This document shows positions 19,863 to 28,441 of a stretch of DNA of 64,000 bases, one piece after another (position 1 is the first letter of the stretch; the number at the start of each line of letters is the position of its first letter). Source of the DNA: JAAUUE01 sp943370025 (GTDB lineage Bacteria > Cyanobacteriota > Cyanobacteriia > Cyanobacteriales > JAAUUE01); the NCBI GenBank assembly GCA_943370025.1, contig CALRPI020000009.1:1-64000 (forward strand). Reading direction: 5' to 3'. The position numbers and the translations under genes are program-made. Below the pieces are notes generated by a model that did no database searches, was not told where the DNA came from, and saw only the letters and a list, made by a program, of their open reading frames with translations.

Positions 19863-20255
19863 CTACGGGGTATACTTCCAAACTTCAAGATAAATATTTT
19901 CGTGCCACTTGGGGAACTCGATCACCAAAGAATATGGGTAGAGGTTGTAATCTGGGAACTCAATCAAGGTTAACTGCCCTAGGCTACAGAAAACACTTTT
20001 GGTCTGTACCAGTGCCAAGAAGTCAGAGGTGATAGATGGGGTCATCAGTAATTTTTGACTGGCATAGCCCCCAAGTTTCCAAACTAGCGGAGCGGTAGGG
20101 TTCCTGATACCTACTTGCAACACCGGGCGATCGACAATCGTAGTAAAAGGAGGGAGTGGGTTAAAATCTTTCACACCCGGACCTGTGCGAACAGCCGTAA
20201 GGGTGCGAGTGGCTACGTTATCCCAGTTTAATCGGTTCCCTAGTTGCCAAGTCAT
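19863..20255 (-). CDS. Unknown element protein with NWDN motif
   Basis: A 130-residue, beta-rich looking protein with no TM. It begins MTWQLGNRLNWDNVATRT, recalling the NWDNLGDW and W-G-N-M repeats of the protein at 25113, which suggests a shared structural motif. The rest is rich in aromatic, Pro and Val residues (LIEFPDYNLYPYSLVIEFPKW). The start overlaps the stop of the preceding gene by 4 bp. A structural, surface-exposed particle component is a guess. Confidence 0.65.
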   Translation of the reverse strand: MTWQLGNRLNWDNVATRTLTAVRTGPGVKDFNPLPPFTTIVDRPVLQVGIRNPTAPLVWKLGGYASQKLLMTPSITSDFLALVQTKSVFCSLGQLTLIEFPDYNLYPYSLVIEFPKWHENIYLEVWKYTP

Positions 20256-20506
20256 GAGTAAATTATTCCTGAACCTTGGGGCAGCAAGTTATCTATGTAA
20301 TCAAGGAAATCAAAGGGGTCGCCTGCGACTTCAGCCACATGGTCTAAATAGGTGTCAGTTTCTATCTTTCCATCAAGCCAATCACAGGCGGCTCCATTGA
20401 GAGCGATCGCCTTATCGATTTCAGATTCAGTTGCTTGACCATCCCAAGTCACTATAAATAACTCAGCACAATCATCAGGTAGTATCAATCCGGCTGGCGA
20501 TCGCAT
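20252..20506 (-). CDS. Small acidic element protein
   Basis: An 84-residue acidic protein (many Asp/Glu, e.g. DPFDFLDYIDNLLPQG). I placed the start at ATG 20506, 5 bp after the upstream stop, with GGAGC ahead; the frame open to 20647 overlaps the previous gene too far. It has no TM and no family was recognised. Confidence 0.6.
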   Translation of the reverse strand: MRSPAGLILPDDCAELFIVTWDGQATESEIDKAIALNGAACDWLDGKIETDTYLDHVAEVAGDPFDFLDYIDNLLPQGSGIIYS

Positions 20507-20510
20507 AGTT

Positions 20511-21083
20511 TTAGCTCCGTTCGGGAAGGATAGAAATCCGGCTGCCCTCTTGAGATAAGAAGGTGGTGTAACCCGGTGCGGCAATAATCGCAGCCCGTGC
20601 CGTGGGATAGTCAGCCGGGGTGGTGCGATTTTGCCCAAAGCTGGCACTAGCGGAGTAGGTAATATACTGCTTATAAGGAAGGTCCGTAACCCGTGAATTT
20701 CTATCTACGCCTGTCCCATCTCGATCGGTACAGATCAGTTTTGCGAACCTGAATTTTGGGATCCGAATTACCGTAGCACCCGGCGTTAATTGAGCGGGAG
20801 TCGATACATAATCAGCCGCCAAGGTTCTAGCTGCATCTGCTGCCCGGTTAGGGGTAATGGTTTGAGTCGCTGCTATAACGGTGGTTTCATAAAGGATTGT
20901 CCCGGGGGTATTAAAAGGATTGATAAAACCCTTCTCCCTGGCCCAGTTGGCACTAGTAGGCTTAGAGCGGTTAGCTTGGTAGGCAGTACGCTTTGCTGCG
21001 CGGCTTTTTTGTAGATATGTGTTCATTTTTTGAAACGCATCGTTTAGCTCTGGGCCACGCCGAATATCCGAATTTCTTGACAT
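20511..21083 (-). CDS. Unknown element protein, Ala/Thr-rich
   Basis: This 190-residue protein starts with a basic helical segment (residues about 15-45) and continues as an Ala/Thr/Pro-rich, probably beta-structured body (TPGTILYETTVIAATQT; AAPGYTTFLSQEG). GAGGAA lies just ahead of ATG 21083. It has no TM. It follows the 269-residue gene after a 106-bp gap holding an imperfect dyad around GAAGTATACTTC, so a separate transcript is possible. A small structural protein would fit, but nothing in the sequence proves it. Confidence 0.65.
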   Translation of the reverse strand: MSRNSDIRRGPELNDAFQKMNTYLQKSRAAKRTAYQANRSKPTSANWAREKGFINPFNTPGTILYETTVIAATQTITPNRAADAARTLAADYVSTPAQLTPGATVIRIPKFRFAKLICTDRDGTGVDRNSRVTDLPYKQYITYSASASFGQNRTTPADYPTARAAIIAAPGYTTFLSQEGSRISILPERS

Positions 21084-21189
21084 ATTTCCTCGTTGGGGTA
21101 GTTTTTTCTGTTGCGGTCTCTATCCCTAACATAGCAAGGTTTTCGGCTCCTAAGTTTCGCTGCGGAAGTATACTTCCCGCACACTGAGT

Positions 21190-21999
21190 TTACATTTTCT
21201 CGATCGGGTTGGAGTGAGCATACTCGTACCCCACTAGAACGATGTCGTGAGGTAGTCCCCATACAGACAGTGTGGCATGGGTAAAGCGAACTGTAGCTGT
21301 TGGGCGCTGTCTGGGGACATTTCTCAGGCGCCCAAGAACCATTCTTTTTTGAGGAGTCGTTGAGAAACTCTTTTTGGGGGTAGCCACAGTAACAAAATCA
21401 TCATTGTAAGCATGATTTTGAATTGCTACAAACTTCTTGAAAACTTGAATACCTTCGGCTTCAGAAGTAGTAAGCAAGCGGATATCGTACCCATTTTCAA
21501 GGTCACGGTAAACTACTTTTACCTTCCCCCTATCCCAACGAAAACCCCCGGTGGCTCCCATCTCGCGCTTAACCGCCTTGGCAATTCGTTCTACCTCGGT
21601 TTCTCTCAACGTTTCGCTAGTTTCTCCCATTAGCCTAAATGAGTGGGATGACCGAACTGGGTAGCCTCTATCCGGAACTGCTGATAAATCTTGACGGAAA
21701 TAACAAGTAACTTGAGGCTTATAAACAAAGCCAGAATCAAAATCTATTTTGGGTTGTTGATAGACATTTACTAATCTATTAACCTGCGCTACTTGGTCTC
21801 TGAAAATCTCCATTTTCATGTTAGCAATTCCTTGAGAATCACTTGCCCCAATTAGACAAACTGCCTTAGTTGCTGACCGTCCAGTAGAGTTGTCTGGGTC
21901 AGCATTTGCAGGTAAATCTCGAAAGAATTCCATAACTTCTTTGTTGTGAGTTCTCCGAAGCCAAGAGCGGATTAATTGCCATTGTTTGGTTATTGCCAT
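21190..21999 (-). CDS. Unknown 269-residue element protein
   Basis: A soluble, basic protein with a helical start (ITKQWQLIRSWLRRTHNKEVMEFFRDL), a central region with many charged residues and a C-terminal half with alternating hydrophobics. AGGGG precedes ATG 21999, and the gene overlaps the end of the tape-measure-like gene region (stop at 22002). No fold is recognised by eye. Its place immediately behind the long coiled-coil protein matches where distal-tail or baseplate proteins sit in tailed phages, but this is positional inference only. Confidence 0.7.
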   Translation of the reverse strand: MAITKQWQLIRSWLRRTHNKEVMEFFRDLPANADPDNSTGRSATKAVCLIGASDSQGIANMKMEIFRDQVAQVNRLVNVYQQPKIDFDSGFVYKPQVTCYFRQDLSAVPDRGYPVRSSHSFRLMGETSETLRETEVERIAKAVKREMGATGGFRWDRGKVKVVYRDLENGYDIRLLTTSEAEGIQVFKKFVAIQNHAYNDDFVTVATPKKSFSTTPQKRMVLGRLRNVPRQRPTATVRFTHATLSVWGLPHDIVLVGYEYAHSNPIEKM

Positions 22000-22001
22000 A
22001 A

Positions 22002-24518
22002 TTACCCCTGTTCCGGTGCAGGTGCTTTATCTGCTGCCGTGATTTCTGGTGATTCATTGGCAGCATTTTGAGTTATCTCTGCCGTAGTCTGGGCGGTGTT
22101 GTAATCGTCAATTGCCTTTCTAAGTTCCTTTTTCTGAGTGTCTAGCTGTTGGGCTGTGTCTTGGAAATCTACGGCATTTGTAGAAATCATGTAAATTTGG
22201 CTAGCAGCATCATCAAGGTTGTTTAGCCTTTCCATAGCCTTAAAAACTGGGTTCTTAAAGTCTGGATTAGGATTGAACCAACCATATAGGTTGTCACTAA
22301 CTAACCCGTCGAATTTCATCCCGTTAGCCATCCTGGCAACCCAGCCGCCAATAATTTCCAATCCCTCGGTTACATTGGCTAGCATAGACTGCATAGACCA
22401 TAAAAGATTGGCAGCACTACTAATAATTCTATTAGCTTTGTTCCATTTTTCCTTGTTTCCTTCATAAGCTTCCGCCCCCACAATTCCCTTTACAAATTCC
22501 TCGAATTGCTTCCCGAAAAATTCTTGTAAATCAAAGGGCAGTCCGTTAGCATCTTTTAACCCAATTGCTGATAGTACCGAACTGGTAACATCTAGTAAAG
22601 TTTCCCCAAGACTACGCGATAGCATGAGTGCATTGTGCAAGCTTGCAGCAAAGGTCAAAACGTTTAACACTCTATCTAGTTTTAAGAACTTCCATGTTTT
22701 ATCAAAGCTACTTGATATCGTTCTAGTAACAGCGTTAACCGCTTGGATTGTTCGTGTGGCAGCACCGCTTAAACCCCCCGGTAATTGAGAGCCTAACTTA
22801 TTCTGTACTGTCGCCATTTGGACGGTATTAAAAGCCTCCATGCCCAGCATTATTTGCTGGTTTCTATTACTAGTAGCTAAGTTTTGTTGGTCGAGTGCTG
22901 GACTGTATCGGCAGGGCATGTTTTTAGTCTCCAAATCAATAGTTTTAACCTGAGTTTCAAGCCGCTGAACCCTAGGGGTTAAGTTGGTATTTACCGTACT
23001 GGTGACACTAGCAACCCTAGAAGTTAACGCACCATAAGTATAAGTTGCTAACGCTGTGATGCCCACCCCTCCAGCGATTAAACTAGCTAATCTTGCTAGC
23101 TCTGAGCCGTGAGTTGCTAGAGTTGCATTGATTGCGGCAATCTTATTCCCTAAGTCTATAAGATTCTTGTTGATATCCTGCTTAAACGCGCTCAATTTAG
23201 CATCAAACTCTTTACTTATATTTGTTAAAGCACTGGTTAAACCTTGTAGAGATTCCCTAACCTTTTGGTCAATCAACGCGGGAACCCTTGATAGTTCCAA
23301 CTGTAGATTTCCTATCTGTGCTTGCAGGCTGTTGTCTTTAGCTGTTAAAGCACTAATTGCAGCATTGATTGCAGACAAATCAACAGGGTTAGCACCTTTT
23401 GAAATTCTGTTTAATATATCTGCAATTTTATTGTTGACTTCTCCAAATCTGTTATTTACGCTTGCTTGAAAAGCTGCTAATTCTGATGCGATTTTATCAA
23501 GTTCAGCTTTATTTAGTCCACGGGTACGATTGTAAAGTTCTTCTAGGATTGCATTCCCTCTTTGCACTGCATAATCATAAACCGCTTTTATTTCCGCCTT
23601 GAGTTCGTTCTTAATTGCAGTCATTAACCCTAATATTTTGGACATGTCAGCAGATAGCCGATCGATTTCCTTTTCTATTTGGTCTATCCGGTTTCCTAGA
23701 ACTAACAAACTACCAGTATTTAGAGCAACATCTAGCAGAGTAGAAACCACTCCTAGCAGGGCTAATAAGGGGGCGAATTTAGCAAGTTGAGAAAATGCCC
23801 TGCCCACCCCTTTCAGAGCCTCATCTGCCCAGCTTAAAGCCTTAGCAGCTTTGGTTGTTGCCTCTGCTGCCTCTCCCACCGCCCTAGCAGCCTTACCCCC
23901 TGCCTCTGCTGCCTCTGCCGATGCCTTACCCGCTAATCTTTTGGCATCATCAGCCGCGCTTGCTGCCGATCCGGCTTTGCCAGATGCATTAGAAGCAGCC
24001 CCTTTTGCCTCGGTGGCAATCTCGATCGCTACATTGACTCTTTGCCCTGCTGCCTGAGCCTGAGCTAACGCCCGTTTTACATCCTCTGGATCAATTCGTT
24101 TTGCCAAATCAGAGGCATTATTAGCCACATTTTCTACCTTCCTAATCTCAAAACTCAAATTAGACGCGGTGCTTGCTGCTTGCTCCGCTTTGGTGATGGC
24201 ACTAGTAGACTGTCCTAAAGCACTGCTAGCTTTACCGTTAACGGTCGACAATTCCCCTTTTGTAGCAAAGTTTACCCCCATGTTTTGCAGTTGGGTTTTA
24301 GTAGCAAAACCACCCACGGCAGCCCCAATTAAGGGGTTAACCAAACTCTCTAATTCTGATTTTTTTACCCCGTCATTGGGAACCTTTCCTAGTTGAGCTT
24401 TTAGTGCTTCAATTTCTGCTTGCAAAGGGGCGATTTTGCCGTCTATTAATCCTTGAATCCCTGCTACTGCAAATTGCAAATTACCAAGGGCGCTGGCGAT
24501 TTCGTTGCAACTTGTCAT
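22002..24518 (-). CDS. Long coiled-coil protein with hydrophobic segments (tape-measure-like)
   Basis: An 838-residue protein. Residues 5-250 are Ala-rich helical repeats (AEAAEAGGKAARAVGEA). A hydrophobic patch follows (about 250-285, LAKFAPLLALLGVVSTLLDV), then long coiled coils with many Ile/Leu heptads, a second patch (about 480-510, LIAGGVGITALATY) and a third in the last third. The tail is Gln/Ala/Glu-rich. ATG 24518 has GGAGG 7 nt upstream and overlaps the preceding stop (ATGA). Size, coiled coils and buried TM-like patches are typical of phage tail tape-measure proteins, but pore-forming or scaffold proteins can look the same. Confidence 0.8.
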   Translation of the reverse strand: MTSCNEIASALGNLQFAVAGIQGLIDGKIAPLQAEIEALKAQLGKVPNDGVKKSELESLVNPLIGAAVGGFATKTQLQNMGVNFATKGELSTVNGKASSALGQSTSAITKAEQAASTASNLSFEIRKVENVANNASDLAKRIDPEDVKRALAQAQAAGQRVNVAIEIATEAKGAASNASGKAGSAASAADDAKRLAGKASAEAAEAGGKAARAVGEAAEATTKAAKALSWADEALKGVGRAFSQLAKFAPLLALLGVVSTLLDVALNTGSLLVLGNRIDQIEKEIDRLSADMSKILGLMTAIKNELKAEIKAVYDYAVQRGNAILEELYNRTRGLNKAELDKIASELAAFQASVNNRFGEVNNKIADILNRISKGANPVDLSAINAAISALTAKDNSLQAQIGNLQLELSRVPALIDQKVRESLQGLTSALTNISKEFDAKLSAFKQDINKNLIDLGNKIAAINATLATHGSELARLASLIAGGVGITALATYTYGALTSRVASVTSTVNTNLTPRVQRLETQVKTIDLETKNMPCRYSPALDQQNLATSNRNQQIMLGMEAFNTVQMATVQNKLGSQLPGGLSGAATRTIQAVNAVTRTISSSFDKTWKFLKLDRVLNVLTFAASLHNALMLSRSLGETLLDVTSSVLSAIGLKDANGLPFDLQEFFGKQFEEFVKGIVGAEAYEGNKEKWNKANRIISSAANLLWSMQSMLANVTEGLEIIGGWVARMANGMKFDGLVSDNLYGWFNPNPDFKNPVFKAMERLNNLDDAASQIYMISTNAVDFQDTAQQLDTQKKELRKAIDDYNTAQTTAEITQNAANESPEITAADKAPAPEQG

Positions 24519-25090
24519 GGTCTTTTCCTCCAAGTCGATATAGGTAATACTGCTGATGTAACCCCTTCAATCCCCGCCACTACCGAGGCACAATCTAGGC
24601 AACAATTGCCACAATCTAGGGAGTTGGGGGGGCAATTGCCTCCGGTGAATCGCCATGTCGGGCAGGGGGTATCAATTGTTGGGTTGACTATGCGATCGCT
24701 GCCGATCAACAGGTCGCGCCTAGGCTTGGTAGTGTCACCGGGGGTTAAATACCAATTGGTTGCAATAAGATTCCCGGCAGCGTTTGTCCAGACCCCATTC
24801 CAGAGCATTACGCGCAACCCAATTTGATAGCGGGTGGGATTGTTAGCCCAAAAGGTCACGTTAATTATTGGCTGTGAATAGGAGAACGCCGAGCTAACTA
24901 CAATGTAGGCACTACCCCCGGTAGCTAGCCCCCACAGAGTAAAGGTTTGAGGCAAGCTCGGCGGCACGGAAACTAAAACAGTGTCACATTTCACCTCTGG
25001 GGTGGGTGTGGGCAGATCGGCAGGATATTCTGCCTCTAGCTGTCCCGGAAACGTATAAAGCACTCGTCTAGGAAGTCTGGCTACGTGCAT
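24515..25090 (-). CDS. Unknown element protein with Cys-rich C-terminus
   Basis: About 191 residues. The middle is beta-like (TVLVSVPPSLPQTFTLWG, AYIVVSSAFSYSQPIINVTF). The C-terminus has six Cys in a short span (CPTWRFTGGNC, DCGNCCLDC), able to bind metal or form disulfides. I chose ATG 25090; a TTG at 25132 would overlap the gene before. It overlaps the next gene by ATGA. A surface or adhesin-like component is plausible, not shown. Confidence 0.6.
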   Translation of the reverse strand: MHVARLPRRVLYTFPGQLEAEYPADLPTPTPEVKCDTVLVSVPPSLPQTFTLWGLATGGSAYIVVSSAFSYSQPIINVTFWANNPTRYQIGLRVMLWNGVWTNAAGNLIATNWYLTPGDTTKPRRDLLIGSDRIVNPTIDTPCPTWRFTGGNCPPNSLDCGNCCLDCASVVAGIEGVTSAVLPISTWRKRP

Positions 25091-25112
25091 GTTATGGACT
25101 CTATTTTTCAGG

Positions 25113-25571
25113 TCAATAGTTGTTAGGCTCAAAATCAGAGTCTAGGACGCGCGAACTAGACTCAATCACAAAGAAATTGCTCGATCGCCTCACGGTATGA
25201 ACTGGTAGAGATGCTGATTGCAACTTAAGAATTAATTGGGTAAAAAGCTGATTAGCATCTAGAGGGGCAAAATTCCAGTCGGGCAGATTGTTCCATTGCT
25301 CAATAGTCATGTTGCCCCAAGTCAGGACGCTGGGAAGGCTATCTAATGGCAGGTAGAGGTAATCATCATCTTGAGAGAAACCTAGGCTAGAGAGACTAAC
25401 AGGCGGGTATCTGGGAGAGAGTTCGGCTCGGGGTGCTATCCCCCAATCATCCGGGGGCATATTTCCCCAGTCGCCTAGATTGTCCCAATTTAGAGGGCTT
25501 GGCTTGCCAATCCATTTAGAGGGCGGCATAGCCTGCCAATTTAAGCCATCCCACCAATCTTGCAACCTCAT
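25113..25571 (-). CDS. Tryptophan-repeat element protein
   Basis: A 152-residue protein with spaced Trp motifs: WWDGLNWQAMPPSKW, NWDNLGDWGNMPPDDW, then WGNMTIEQWNNLPDW. Such short W-x-x-(L/M)-P repeats occur in phage tail and fibre proteins and other extracellular appendages. AGGAG lies 7 nt before ATG 25571. The start overlaps the stop of the fibre-like gene (4 bp). There is no signal peptide, as expected for a particle protein released by lysis. Confidence 0.7.
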   Translation of the reverse strand: MRLQDWWDGLNWQAMPPSKWIGKPSPLNWDNLGDWGNMPPDDWGIAPRAELSPRYPPVSLSSLGFSQDDDYLYLPLDSLPSVLTWGNMTIEQWNNLPDWNFAPLDANQLFTQLILKLQSASLPVHTVRRSSNFFVIESSSRVLDSDFEPNNY

Positions 25572-26218
25572 GGCAGTACTCCTATTGCTCTCCCCACGTT
25601 GATGAGGTCGTTGATCGCCCGTCTCATGTCAGTGGTGTTGTTTCCGGGCAGTGCGATCGCATTAGGACGCACAACCGGGGGCGTTTTACCAAAAAAGGAG
25701 AGTGTGTCATTGGGAGAGTCGCCAACTACCAACCCGTTCGCGCCGGGTTTAATCACACCCCTATTGCTTGGGTCGACTCCAAGAGAGAAGGCCACACCAC
25801 CAGCGGGGGTGTGGACTTGATAGCCTCCTGAATTCGAGCCGTTGCCTGTGGCTACCCTAGCCGCATAAGCTGGTGTTGTTGAGTTTGGTTGGGTGGCGAC
25901 TAGTACCCCATCCCTGCGGTGATATTGTGTGTGCGGATCATTGGCACTGTTATGGGCAGCGATCGCACTATTTGCGGCACTACTGGCAGCGGCAAAATAG
26001 GGCAGATGGTTGGTCACCAGCCAACGCCCCGCGCCATCATCAGGGATGACAACGTGGATATCATCAGGGGTTAAGGTCGAAGTGGGGGAATAATAGACCC
26101 AAGATGTTAAATCCTCTACAAAAATGCAATATTTGGGCGATCGATTAACCGGGGGGATTGCCTTTAGCTCTGCTAGAGTGCTGGCAATTTTGGCATAAAC
26201 CGGGTCTGGAGTGGACAT
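25568..26218 (-). CDS. Tail-fibre-like protein
   Basis: This 216-residue protein contains NSANDPHTQYHRRDG (near residues 88-102). This resembles the (N)DPHxQY motif found widely in phage tail-fibre and side-tail proteins. Around it are Ala/Asn/Gly-rich stretches and a repetitive beta-like C-terminal half (TGNGSNSGGYQVHTPAGGVAF, SLGVDPSNRGVIKPGANGL). GGAG precedes ATG 26218. It is the single clearest hint that the minus operon encodes particle or appendage parts. No receptor-binding domain could be named. Confidence 0.7.
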   Translation of the reverse strand: MSTPDPVYAKIASTLAELKAIPPVNRSPKYCIFVEDLTSWVYYSPTSTLTPDDIHVVIPDDGAGRWLVTNHLPYFAAASSAANSAIAAHNSANDPHTQYHRRDGVLVATQPNSTTPAYAARVATGNGSNSGGYQVHTPAGGVAFSLGVDPSNRGVIKPGANGLVVGDSPNDTLSFFGKTPPVVRPNAIALPGNNTTDMRRAINDLINVGRAIGVLP

Positions 26219-26497
26219 TTACAGCTCCTTAAAATCTATTTGGGTACGAAAAACCCCGACTATCTGGTTTGTAGCGGGGTCAAGATAGCGGCTAAATGTG
26301 GGGATTGATACAGAGATAGCGTGATCGCCTTGTCTGAGGGGGATATTAGGGTAATATTCTGCCCCCCGGATCAGCAGGGCGGCAAAGAACTGCCCTGCTG
26401 TGACTTCCCCCGCCAACTCTAGGGCGGCTTTGGGTATTTTTACCCGCCCCGGCTCTAGGGTTGTGAATGCAAATAAATCCCCTAGATTAGTAGTCAT
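26219..26497 (-). CDS. Small unknown element protein
   Basis: A 92-residue protein, mostly beta-like, with no TM in the chosen frame. ATG 26497 overlaps the preceding gene by 11 bp. The longer frame to 26614 adds a hydrophobic stretch that is just the shadow of the upstream gene. The ribosome site is weak, so translation may be coupled. The segment TAGQFFAALLIRGAEYYPNIP is the most distinctive part. No family assigned. Confidence 0.6.
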   Translation of the reverse strand: MTTNLGDLFAFTTLEPGRVKIPKAALELAGEVTAGQFFAALLIRGAEYYPNIPLRQGDHAISVSIPTFSRYLDPATNQIVGVFRTQIDFKEL

Positions 26498-26843
26498 TAG
26501 CAACAAAAGTAGGACTAGGCAGTAGCTTATAGAAGTCAAGCGTGATCGTTTGCTGTTGAAACTCATCCCCCGTCTCAAAATTGGTGGCGATCGAGCGTGT
26601 GCCAAACTGAGCAATTATGGAAACGTCTGGTTTTCCAGCTACGGGAGGGGTTGCATCTGGATTCCCATTTCTCAGAGTGGGGGGGTAAACGATAACGCAA
26701 CGGTTAGCGAATGCTGCCGCAATCTGATCGGCGCGATTAACCGCAGCGGGAACCAAGCCGGTTAGTGCGGACTTGGGGAGTGTCACGGTATTAATGTCTT
26801 GAGTCGCGCCGGGGATTAGTTGTTCTAGGGTAATTTCGTCCAT
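26487..26843 (-). CDS. Small unknown element protein
   Basis: A 118-residue soluble protein (DEITLEQLIPGATQDINTVTL...), possibly beta-sandwich. GAGG lies before ATG 26843. It is the first gene after a terminator-like hairpin at 26860-26891, so it may start a second transcription unit containing the fibre-like and tape-measure-like genes. No family was recognised. Confidence 0.65.
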   Translation of the reverse strand: MDEITLEQLIPGATQDINTVTLPKSALTGLVPAAVNRADQIAAAFANRCVIVYPPTLRNGNPDATPPVAGKPDVSIIAQFGTRSIATNFETGDEFQQQTITLDFYKLLPSPTFVANDY

Positions 26844-26859
26844 ATAACCTCAAAAAGAA

Positions 26860-26891
26860 AGTACTCCTTTATTTTGACCTAAAAGAGTACT
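26860..26891 (-). terminator. Inverted repeat with U-rich tail
   Basis: Arms at 26860-26870 and 26881-26891 (11 bp, one mismatch; AGTACTC / GAGTACT core) enclose a 10-base loop. On the minus strand the stem is followed by TTTCTTTTTG, as in an intrinsic terminator. It lies 42 bp after the stop of the Cys-repeat gene. An operator role is also possible, since the next gene starts 17 bp beyond. Confidence 0.5.
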
Positions 26892-26932
26892 AAACGGGTA
26901 AATATGTAAGGGTTTCAGAGATTTTCGCTTCG

Positions 26933-27577
26933 TCAATCATCATCATCATCTTCTTCCAGAAGTCCTAGATTGCGATTTAGCTCGCGCGCCGCGTCAACAC
27001 AATCGTTATATTTTTCACAAACCATTGGGTCATTGCAAAATATATCACCAGGTCCAAGAGGACACACATCCACATCCTCATCCCCTTGGACGATCTCCGC
27101 ACGTCTTAGCACCTCTCCGGGACTTATTCCTAGTATCTTTGCTGCAACCAAAACTTCGGGGGAAAAACCATCTTCGGTTTCAGCGCATTTTTGATACCGT
27201 TCACACTCGCTCAAATCAGTGCAGCGATCGTTACCTGTCCCCAGTGGACAATCCCAACTAGGCTCAGGTAGTTCGATCGCTGGTGGACGATTGACGGTCA
27301 CTCCAACCGTCCAGCCTCTGGACACAGGGTGTCTTTCATCGGCAGGCTTGGGGCTAGGCAAAAAGGTAATAGCCGCCTCCAATCCCATCGCCTGCATTAA
27401 TCTCAGGGCATCTTCCCCAAATAGATTCACATCGGTTCCATCTTCAAACTGAATTTGAGTTCTAGGCAATTCAGGAGTAAAGCTAAAACACTCAATAGCA
27501 CCGAGGCGAATCCCCCAATAGGTATCACCGCCTATGATGGTGGGTTCTTTGCATAGGAAAAATTCATTTTTACTCAT
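26933..27577 (-). CDS. Element protein with two Cx8Cx5Cx5C modules
   Basis: This 214-residue acidic protein has a duplicated cysteine module: CPLGTGNDRCTDLSEC then ERYQKC near residues 105-127, and CPLGPGDIFCNDPMVC then EKYNDC near 168-190. Both have the spacing C-x8-C-x5-C-x5-C. The conserved spacing suggests a small metal-binding or disulfide fold, perhaps zinc-ribbon-like. The C-terminus is a run of Asp (EEDDDDD). GGAGG precedes ATG 27577, which overlaps the upstream stop. Function is unknown. Confidence 0.75.
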   Translation of the reverse strand: MSKNEFFLCKEPTIIGGDTYWGIRLGAIECFSFTPELPRTQIQFEDGTDVNLFGEDALRLMQAMGLEAAITFLPSPKPADERHPVSRGWTVGVTVNRPPAIELPEPSWDCPLGTGNDRCTDLSECERYQKCAETEDGFSPEVLVAAKILGISPGEVLRRAEIVQGDEDVDVCPLGPGDIFCNDPMVCEKYNDCVDAARELNRNLGLLEEDDDDD

Positions 27578-28095
27578 GCTACTTCCTCCGTAAATAGACC
27601 CAAGTAGCTATCAAATTCAACCTTGCCGGGGGTGCGTGGTTCCCATCTGTCGATAAATTGCCAGTAGCAAGCAATCTCTTCTGGGGTGTTGTCAGACATA
27701 CTAGCCTCAGTGGTAGATAGTAGCCGGGTCAACACTTCGACAGTGTTTTCGTTGGTATCCGTACCTGACCATAACTCAATGGCAGCACATACGAACGCTC
27801 TAGCCCACATTAGGGCAGACCATCGGGCAGCAGATGTCAGTTCATTGAAGCTACCCCTAGGCAGATTATTTTCAGCGGCGATCGCTTCCAAGTGGGCGAT
27901 ATTTAGGCGATCGTCAATCTGCATGATGTTAGCCGCCCTTAGCAAGATTGCCGAACGAACACTGGTCACGATGCTATCTGTTTGAAAAGCTATTGCATCA
28001 CAGGTGATATCAAAGGCATAGATTCGTTTGTAGAGCCATCGTTGCACCTCTGGGGTGAGGTCGCTAAAATTATAGAGCTTGGGTTGTTGTTCCAT
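27574..28095 (-). CDS. Unknown helical element protein
   Basis: A 173-residue, mostly alpha-helical protein (VRSAILLRAANIMQIDDRLNIAHLEAIAAENN; SAARWSALMWARAFVCAAIELW). No TM is convincing. It overlaps the Cys-repeat gene by ATGA, pointing to coupled translation. An assembly or chaperone-like role would fit but there is no motif for it. Confidence 0.65.
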   Translation of the reverse strand: MEQQPKLYNFSDLTPEVQRWLYKRIYAFDITCDAIAFQTDSIVTSVRSAILLRAANIMQIDDRLNIAHLEAIAAENNLPRGSFNELTSAARWSALMWARAFVCAAIELWSGTDTNENTVEVLTRLLSTTEASMSDNTPEEIACYWQFIDRWEPRTPGKVEFDSYLGLFTEEVA

Positions 28096-28113
28096 TTTGG
28101 TATCCTAATTTAC

Positions 28114-28371
28114 CTAATTTACTAATCCAATTACGCTTTCTTCCCACACAAATGAGGGGGTATCTGCCTCTAGCCAGTCAGATATTTCCTTTCTGGTGGG
28201 AACGTCAACTTGATGTTGATTGCACCAATAGAAGACTTTGTTATGCCGGGTTGAAAAACCCACCTCGTAAATCTCCCCTGATGGGAAAAACCGAATTATT
28301 TTATTTTTTTCCTGATCCCAGCAGTAGCTCGGAAATGTTATTCGATTTTTTTCTTCATATTTGGGAACCAT
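28114..28371 (-). CDS. Small unknown element protein
   Basis: An 85-residue protein with a beta-hairpin-like pattern (IIRFFPSGEIYEVGFSTRHNKVFYWC) and a helical end (TRKEISDWLEAD). A strong GGAGGGGG site lies before ATG 28371. No family recognised. Confidence 0.6.
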   Translation of the reverse strand: MVPKYEEKNRITFPSYCWDQEKNKIIRFFPSGEIYEVGFSTRHNKVFYWCNQHQVDVPTRKEISDWLEADTPSFVWEESVIGLVN

Positions 28372-28441
28372 ACCCCCTCCTTTGTAGATTTGAAGCTGAA
28401 CATATATAGATGCTTTTTTTGAGGTATTTTTCTTACCCCAA

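Noticed and set aside
20993..21187. Plus-strand 64-codon frame with hydrophobic stretch
   Set aside because: Overlaps the start of a well-supported minus gene and has no ribosome site.
23128..24396. Long plus-strand open frames opposite the tape-measure-like gene
   Set aside because: They are hydrophobic, low-complexity complements of the Ala/Lys-rich coiled-coil codons, without ribosome sites.
26970..27452. Plus-strand frames opposite the Cys-repeat gene
   Set aside because: No ribosome sites, and the minus gene has clear overlap logic with its neighbours.
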